Assembly (NCBI GenBank): GCA_958450325.1
Contig: OY288243.1
Span: 25,884,844-25,948,843 of the forward strand
DNA: 64,000 nucleotides
Source: Agrostemma githago
Lineage: Eukaryota; Streptophyta; Magnoliopsida; Caryophyllales; Caryophyllaceae
Reading direction: 5' to 3'
Every line of letters starts with the position of its first letter. The first letter of the stretch is position 1. This document shows, piece by piece, positions 56,841 through 64,000 of this stretch. The notes below the pieces were generated by a model. The model searched no databases, was not told the DNA's origin, and worked only from the letters and a program-made list of their open reading frames with translations. The position numbers and the translations under genes are program-made.

Positions 56841-57768
56841 TTGAACTCCTTACTTGGTTGGAAGAAATGCTTACAAGACAAAATTTGGCCAAAAGGGCAA
56901 ACCAAGAAAGAAAAAAAAAAGAAAGAAAAAAAAGAAAGAAAGAAAAGAAAGAAGAAAAAGAAAAGGCACAACAAAAGAAAAACAAAATACAAAAGAAGAA
57001 AAAGAAGTGGCATAGCAACTCAAAATCCAAATGCAAAAGAAAAGGATGCCAAAGAAAATCCCCTCACAAAAAGAATACTCACCCCTAAAAAAAGCCCTTT
57101 TCCGGCTATTACCGTGAAGAGCCTACCAAAGGACCGAGTCCCTAGGAAGGATGATAGTGGTAAATAGTCGGACTTCCCTCATTTTGCAACCTTATTCACC
57201 TTTTTACTTGGACTAGTTGGGCGATTTTGGGCATGGGACGACCCTCTTGGCTCATTGCTAAAGGGGGCGGGGTTTCACTTACCTACAGTGTTGACTAACT
57301 CCGTGGTTCATCCTTTTTCCATCCCGCCTATCGTCCCGTGGTACGTTCTTAGAAGGTTAGGAGGAACCTAGGTAAGTTACCAACGTTTTTATTGCTCTGT
57401 TGTCATACTATTAGGGTTTTGTCCATTTCGGTTTGTATTACTAGCTTGGGAACGTTGTCACTTGCCTTGAGTCCCTAACTGGTGTTTCTTTCACCGCTTT
57501 ATGGAGGGAAGCGGTATTTGTTTCTTCTTGGATGCAACCGTTTGGTGTTTGTTTGTTTGTTTGTGTGTTTGTTGTGTGTTTTCGTGTTCGGTTGCATCCA
57601 CAGTTTTGTCGCAAGACCTCACTTGCCTTGCGGAGAGCACTTTCCTCTAAGTGCTCTCACGTGAGTTGAAAGGGCGTAGGGTGCGCTAATACCCGCTCGG
57701 TTAGTAGTCCAGTTAGTTTTTAGTTAGTAGGTGCTTACTCGAGGGCGAGTAAGGGTTAAGTGTGGGGG
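56841..57768 (+). mobile_element. 3' UTR of a second Athila-like family, fused to unit B, with polypurine tract
   Basis: A long purine/Lys-coding run (56900-57010) is followed by a block from about 57100 that parallels 46276-46987 of unit A at perhaps 60-65%. Shared points are 'gaggaccgagt', 'acgaccctcttggc', 'cctacagtgt', 'ttagaag.ttaggagga' and the final purine tract (TTAAGTGTGGGGG, 57755-57768). The open frame through the run is an accident of the fusion. No gene is supported here. Confidence 0.65.
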
Positions 57769-59399
57769 TGTTGATAAGTGTGTTTTGTAGTGCTTATTTG
57801 TTGTGTTTGGTCCCGGTTTCTCTTGTGGAATCGCTCTTTGGAGGGTTTATTGGCTACTTGAGCTTCTTCTAGTTCATTTTAGGTTCCCTAAGACCATTCT
57901 TGGAGAGGTGGAACGATTCCGAGTCGTTTCCGGCACATTTGGAGCCAACAAAGAGAAGCAACGATCACTCGGTGGCTTAGAATCTATCCCAAGACCTTGG
58001 GGCCCATTTCCGAGCCCCTTAGACTCGATCCTGAGCATCGAGAATCGATGGGAAGCCCATGAGAAACAAGTAGGGACCCTTGAGATCATATTTGAGGCCT
58101 ACAAGACCCATCCCGGTCGAGATGAGGGCCATCTCGGTCGGGATGAAGAGTAAAAGCGAAGACAGGCCACTGACCAGTGATATCGACCGAGATCATCTCA
58201 TATCAACCGAGATGGATCTCATCTCGCCCGAGACCATCTCATCTCACCCGAGATTGGCCACCTGAAGCCCCGCGTCACTTCTTTTCTATTCCTTCGCTCG
58301 TGAACCCTTATAAATACCCTTCCTTTGTATTGTTTAAGCACCTTAGACTCCTCTACATTATTCTAAACCCTAATTAGACTCTCTTCATCCCTAGCTTAGT
58401 TTGGATTAATCTTTTCTTAAATCCTTGTTAATCCTAGCTTAATCTAGATAGTTAATCTTGTATTAAGGATCTCTTGAAGAATTCATTCAATTTTGACAAC
58501 ATTGGGTGGAGATTTTTGGGTGTTCTTTTAATACAAGTTCTCATCTTTTCATCCTCTTGTAGTTGGTATAATCTTCTTACTCTCTTTTCTCTTGTTCTTT
58601 GTTTAGTTACTCAAGTTTCAATCTTTGATTATTGTTCATTGCTCTTGTTAGTTCATAATGAATGTTTGGTTGTTTGTGTTGATTTCTCTTGTTTATAGTA
58701 TTGTTAGTTTGATTATGGTTGAGTAGACTCTTGTGGGGTTAGTAGTGGGATTAAGTGTGGATTATGGATGATTAGGGCTTGATTGACGGTAAAGGTGGAT
58801 TCTTTGTTACTAGTCACATGTTGAGCACTCTATGTTTTTGTTGAATTGCTTGTTTGAGTAGAATTGGCCATCCTTCTCATGCTAGTTTTCTTCTTCTCAT
58901 TGTGTGGTTGATTTGTGATTGAATTCTTGTGTATTCGGGTTTAGTCTTTGACACGAGAGTGCGGACTTTGTCTTTGACGCGAGAGCGCGGACCGACCTTA
59001 GTAACTAGGTGAAACCTACACCCTCAATCTCCCAACTATCCTACTACACTTATGAACCCGACCTCACCCTACTCCTTCCCATATTGATTTCTCCATCTTG
59101 TTAGCTATTATCTATCTAGTTAGTTGATTGTTTTTAGTTTAGTTCATCTTTTTAGTTCATATTTTACCTAGTTCATTGTTAGTCACATTTCTACTCTTTT
59201 GTCATCATTCTAGTTTGTTCATCCTTGTCAATTCTCCATCTCTTTGTGTTGTTTTGGTAGCTTAGCCTTGTTTGTGAGTAGATAATAGTCTAGACCCCTC
59301 TACCGTCGCCGTGGACTCGACCCGACTTACCCTAGCTACCCGTTAGGATTAGTTGGACTCTACTTGTTGGTGGGGAACCATGGCAAATCCCTACCATCA
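57769..59399 (+). mobile_element. LTR of the second Athila-like family (type B), 1.63 kb
   Basis: It starts TGTTGATAAG after a polypurine tract and ends ACCATCA. The next bases GGGTT correspond to 12590-12594 of unit A, the uninterrupted target, so the element inserted just upstream of ORF1. The matching 5' LTR and other GGGTT copy are missing, as expected if a deletion removed them. A TATA box lies at 58309-58316. A cluster of CGAGATG/CATCTCG palindromes lies at 58118-58256. It shows no similarity to the type A LTR at its start. Confidence 0.8.
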
Positions 59400-59695
59400 G
59401 GGTTCTTGAAGAAGGTGAAGCAAAAATTTCGGAATTATTCTTGCAAGGATATTTTTATGGAGACAATAGCAAGGCGAGCCGCTCGAAAGTAAGGTATGGC
59501 TTCGACTTCTAAACCTTCTAAATGTTCTACATCTTTTAAGTCTTCTAAGCCTAAATTTTTACCTTGTCCTACTACCCCTTTAGCTCGAACCTTCTCTGAA
59601 AATACCTTTCAGAGTACTAGGTGGCCTTGTCCCTTCACAATGGAAAATCTAGGAATCGTTGACGATATTAAAGAGTTATCGTCAAGGACCGGAAC
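59400..59695 (+). pseudogene. Unit-B copy of the ATHILA ORF1-like N-terminus
   Basis: It matches 12590-12810 plus 36921-36995 with about 11 differences in 296 bases. The CACTA-1 target site is empty here. A TAA near 59490 follows the first codons, so a later ATG (59496) opens the readable part ('MASTSKPSKCSTS'). It is interrupted at GGAAC by the LTR that starts at 59696, exactly where the solo LTR interrupts unit A. Confidence 0.8.
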
Positions 59696-62615
59696 TGTAA
59701 CATCCCTGATTTTTATATATTAAATTTTATTAATATTTTATTTTGTTTACGATTTAACTCGTATTTCTTAAATAATTATAAAACAGATTCATTTTTCAAT
59801 CGTTTGAACATGTAAAATCCCATTTACCTCGAAAAGTCATTTTTATGCTTAAAATGTATCTTACTTTCATTTCATTCGATTTACTCATTTTATTTCTATT
59901 CGAGTTTCCGTTTCGACGGTTTATATTCCCGAGTTTGTCTTTATATAAACTTGAATTCTTATTTTAAACTCGAAACCCATTTTAATTACCTCATTCGCAA
60001 GAATTTTTATTAATATCGAGAAATTGCTATTTAATCTTTTTCTACGCGATTTCGTACATAATTATTTTTGAAACGTGATTTTAATACTACTTTCTCGTAA
60101 ACTTGTTCTTATACGAGTTCCGTCTAGTTATTATAATTATTATTATTATTTTTTAATTTTTTTCAAGTGATCCATTTACGATTTTAAGCGCGAGTCAGGC
60201 TCAGATTGTAGCAGACCCGACCGTTTCCCTCATCGGACTGAGACATTTTGGTGGTTCAGTTGAGAGAGTCAAAACCGACTCGGTATTCTCTCCTATCTTC
60301 GCTCCACTTCCCCTCTTTTTGGCTAACTGTTTGAGTAAGTAGTTACTGACTCTCCAAACTTTTCTTAAACCCCCCCAACACAATTTCCTTATTCTATCAT
60401 AACATTGTACGTATCCCTCTTCTCCTCTTCTCTACAAAAAAAATTGAATTGAACATACAACAATAGTAATTTATTCTGAACTTTCTAATTGCCGATCCTA
60501 TTGCAATCTTGAGGGTAATTTAATTACTCCTATTCTCCGTCTCGTTTCGCTCTTTTATAAATTTATAATATGGTTTAATACCATATGTTAATTTATTTTG
60601 TAGGTTATCATATCAATTCCGACAAAGATGATTATCATAATTGACCGGATCTCGCTTAAGGTAACACATAATGGCATGACTCGGTATTGCATGATATATA
60701 TGCTGTAGTTGTTTGTAGTATCGTTTTAAAATCGAATTTTTATACGAATAAGCATGTTTTAATTATATTGCGATAATATGCTTAAATCGATTTCGTGTTT
60801 CTATCGCTTTTAATCTTCTCAATTTATTTCACATCGGATCTTCTAAAAGTATTATAAGGCCGAGTAACACATACAAATAAGACTTTATTTCTGAATTTTC
60901 GTGATTTAATATAAAGTAGCAAAGTGAAAGTTTTTATTATTTTTAACATAATTACTGCATGTTTCAAAATCGATTAGTGTTTTTGAACAATTTATTACTC
61001 CTGTTTAACGACTTTATTTTCGAAAAGTTTGAAAAGGGAATACTGTTTATTTTAACTCTATTATATGTATGTAACATTTCGTAAATTAATTCCAAGTATT
61101 TTGGTCACAATAAAATGTTTACGAACAGATGTCGAAATAGTCCGCGAATCTGTCAGTTGCTGTAAAACTAATTTAAAACCTTTGATACACTTTGAATGTA
61201 ATTTGGATAATTTACCTACATAAACTTTTAAGGGTTTGGTTAATGTTTCCAATTGGTTTTGCTTTAAAATAAATTATTAAACGTATTTTATTAATGAGAT
61301 ACCATCGGGTGTCGAATTCTGTCAGTTTGTGAAAATACAAATAAAAACCCATGTTTTATTTGGAATTTGGATTTTCTCCAGAAATAAAAGTTGTTACTAA
61401 GTTTCTAAAGTTTTCAATCCCACTTATCTTACGTTGTTTTGATTTTTAATGATTTAATTACCAATTTTATAGTAAGACAGTGTTATTCCGGAAAATCTGT
61501 AAATTTGTAATTTAATACTTTTAATTACTTATATTTCAACCTTTTGAGAAATAATTATGATTTTGACTTTCGTTAACTTTTGATCATTAAATGTATATTT
61601 ATAAAATAAGTATAATGTTTATGTCTCGAGGCCTAATATAAATATTTTATATAATTCAAATGTTAAACGATTTCTAATTATAATAATACCTATTTTGCAA
61701 CGTTAATATTTGAAGAAAGTTTCCCAAATTAGAAAGTTTCTTTTTAAGAACGTTTTGATAATCCCATCGAATTATGACAACGATTTTGTTTTGGAGTTAT
61801 GGAATAAAGACAAGTGTATGGGTAGAGTAATACAGTCTAGGTTATACGTTTCGCCATCAACTATAAAGCTGGGTGTGTCTATGGTGAGACACATTGGTCA
61901 TTGAACTGAGCATGGTTTGTGTTCAGGAGTGTGTATATTTTGACCTTAAACTTAGATATCGCATCGTGTAAGTCGCCGTCGGGTTGAACTGGATTACGGT
62001 TGGTGTCCAGGAGGGGTGTACATTACTTAAGCCAGGACCTCGCTGCACGCAGTCCTGTTATAGTTGAGTTGCCTAGTTAGAGACTGAAGTCTAATTTGTT
62101 TTGAGTGAATTCTCGAACCTAGATTAGTATGATCCTAGTGAAAGTCTATTCCGTTACACTGATTGATTTCCATAACGTCGTTATTGTTATTGATTGACAT
62201 AGATTTGCAGGTTGCCAATCATTTAGAAGTATTTTACCGTATCATTTTAAATGTTTTCCATTTTCAATTATTTTGATATAATAGTAATTATGCTTTAATA
62301 TTATGTAATATGGCTGGGAGAACTGCCTGAGTTGCTCCCCACTGAATTGTGGCTGTTATGTTTATAACATGGCAGGTATTATTTGTTCCGGGTTTTGATG
62401 TGAGCTAGCGAGTGGCGTGGATCCTACTCCGCTTGATTTATGTTTATTTATGGATTCTTAATCCCATTTGGAGAATTGTTATTTTTAGCCCTTTTGTAAA
62501 AAGTGGCCTATTGACTGACCGTTCTTTTTCTAAAATATAGAACATCAGTGTGTTTTAATCCCAAATCTACAGTGTTTCCGTCACTGTATTGTATTAGAAT
62601 TTTTAGGGGATTACA
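59696..62615 (+). mobile_element. 5' LTR of a tRNA-Met-primed gypsy element in unit B
   Basis: 2920 bases, TGTAACATCC to TTTACA-type end 'ggggattaca', followed by a primer site. It is almost the same length as the solo LTR at 36996-39914 and sits in the same target. LTRs beginning TGTAACA-C with this primer are frequent in Tekay/Del-like chromoviruses, but no coding domain is visible to prove the lineage. Confidence 0.88.
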
Positions 62616-62617
62616 GT

Positions 62618-62629
62618 TGGTATCAGAGC
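62618..62629 (+). promoter_or_regulatory. Primer binding site, initiator tRNA-Met
   Basis: TGGTATCAGAGC, the classic complement of the plant initiator tRNA-Met 3' end, lies two bases after the LTR end at 62615. Confidence 0.9.
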
Positions 62630-64000
62630 ATCGTTGCTCCCGACGCTCACACCTGATTTTAGGAAAAATAGCCGTAAACGATTTGAATATTAATAGAATA
62701 ATAGTGAGTGATGGGTAGAAACCAAATTAAGGACTTAATTGTTAGGTTACATGTTCTTGTAACTCAATGAATAGCATTGAATGTTTGTTTTATATGTCCA
62801 AGAAGAACACGAGTGAACAAGATGTTTACGTGATGCTGCTCCAAATCGGGACAAAACCTACTTAGCACTTCTAAGACCTGATGACTCGAGTGGACGACTT
62901 GGCGCTACAAGGAAGATACATTGGTGACTTTCCAGCCCGGATTCAGTTTGCTCAAGCCACAGGCCAGATGATCAAGAGTAGATTCCAGTCCGCGATGGTG
63001 CAGTAGAACCAGATGTGATTTCACTCTACCCAGATGCAACTTCATTTCAGTTTGGATTCAGATGGAGCGACCCAAGGCTAGTGTGCTCGTTTCTCTACAA
63101 GAAGATGAAATGATCCAGCGAGTTCCCTTGTGAACTCTGGAGATACGAAGACTCTTCTCTGTTCTAAGACCTTAATAGTCTAGGACCCTTGTTCTATGCT
63201 CCCAATTTCTTCTTCTTCTTCTTTTACTTCTTCTCTTGTTCTTCTTCTCCTTACAGATGTTGTTGTGTCGGTGTGATGTTGTTCGGCTCTACACTGTCAC
63301 GTGTTGTTATTCCAGCTGGCCATGGGTTGTCACTGCTCTCCCTGTCAGTTTCTCTTTTCTTCTTCCAATCCTCCTCATATAAATGGTCATCTTCATTCTC
63401 GTGGCGAATCCTTGTTTTATTCTCTCATTTTACCCTCTATCCTCTTGAGATTCTCTGGTTAGACTCCTGTCTTAGTGAACCCCGCGATAGTTAAAGATGT
63501 TTGAGGTTTAGTAAACCACTTGTTACGTGGTTCGAGAGTAGTAAGTTGTACCCTATTTCTAAGCAAGTAAGAACTTTTTGAGGATTAATTTCGATGGTAT
63601 TAATTGATTGATGGAATTAGGATTGTACCTTAAGTTTTGAGCTTGGATTATAATTTACTTGATTATATAAAGTACTTAAAGAGAATAAACTTTTGGATAG
63701 TACAATTATATTTTATTTTGATGGATACCTAGTAACTAACTTAGAACCGAAGTAAGTGTAACTAGTAATATTGCATGGGGTTTCCTACCTAATACTTAGT
63801 GGATATGTCGTGGATGATTGGGATCATAGATAATTGTTTAAAGGGGTTAACCTAAGTGTTGTTGTACCATTTCAGGTTCTCGTTAAGGTTTTCAGTAATT
63901 TTGGTTGACATAGATTTAACCGTGGTTCTTATGGATTAGATCATTAAGTCTGAGAAGGTTTTAACTTAAGAGTTTTGGAGTTGAGTGATCTAAACTTGGA
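62630..64000 (+). mobile_element. Internal start of the tRNA-Met-primed element, no clear gag
   Basis: In 1.37 kb after the primer site I find no gag frame. The best phrase, near 62890-62970, is interrupted by TAG at about 63004. A TTC-rich run (63205-63250) and short chance frames follow. It may be a non-autonomous derivative, a very decayed copy, or an element with a long leader whose genes lie beyond the window. Confidence 0.55.

Noticed and set aside
56768..57088. Lys-rich (plus) and Phe-rich (minus) frames
   Set aside because: They result from an A/G-rich low-complexity run at the fusion of integrase with a foreign UTR.
57803..58153. 116-codon frame in the type B LTR
   Set aside because: It lies inside an LTR and passes through the palindrome cluster; no domain.
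63189..63494. 101-codon frame near the right edge
   Set aside because: It starts in a TTC run; composition alone explains it.

Overview
The window is plant nuclear DNA, almost certainly from a eudicot. It consists of nested transposable elements from end to end, and I find no ordinary host gene. The base composition is AT-rich. Primer sites match plant tRNA 3' ends (Arg, Asp, initiator Met). The gene sets are plant-specific: Tat-type and Athila-type Ty3/gypsy elements and CACTA DNA transposons. The palindrome styles in the LTRs remind me of Caryophyllales, but that is only an impression.

Base layer. An Athila-like retrotransposon (unit A) runs from 4912 to 46987 in pieces: end of gag 4912-5012, protease to integrase 8347-11767, a UTR with repeated palindromes, an ATHILA ORF1-like gene split over 12647-44733, a long 3' UTR, and a polypurine tract ending at 46987. 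It then shares a single LTR (46988-51223) with a second unit (B), which starts at once with a tRNA-Asp primer site (51227-51244), gag and pol (51361-56840). Units A and B carry the same pol lesions and the same nested insertion at the same base of ORF1. They therefore look like an LTR-sharing tandem duplication of an element that was already dead.

Insertions. Unit A was hit by: a Tat-type element, of which the 3' end is visible (1535-4911), itself interrupted by an LTR at 1-1534; a solo LTR (5013-8341, TSD TTTCC); a CACTA transposon (12811-36917, TSD TAG); a solo LTR (36996-39914, TSD GGAAC); a second element with CACTA-like ends (40169-44069); and, in the shared LTR, a minus-strand Tat solo LTR (47912-50179). 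The first CACTA encodes a decayed Transposase_24-type protein. One of its exons is split by a young, complete 15.3 kb Tat element (16230-31542, TSD GGTGG). The same CACTA also received a Tat solo LTR (34055-36493, TSD ACATG). In unit B an internal deletion joins integrase to the 3' end of a different Athila-like family, whose LTR (57769-59399) sits in front of the unit-B copy of ORF1 (59400-59695). After that comes an element with a complete 5' LTR and tRNA-Met primer site (59696-62629) that leaves the window.

The only apparently intact coding capacity belongs to the young Tat element: one 2115-codon gag-pol frame (19905-26252) and a spliced gene on the opposite strand between pol and the 3' LTR (26617-28349). 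All other coding remains are broken. The most notable unexplained signals are clusters of short palindromes peculiar to each LTR family, and a threefold hairpin with a conserved 9-base loop and a compensatory stem change in the Athila-like 3' UTR (44961-45211).
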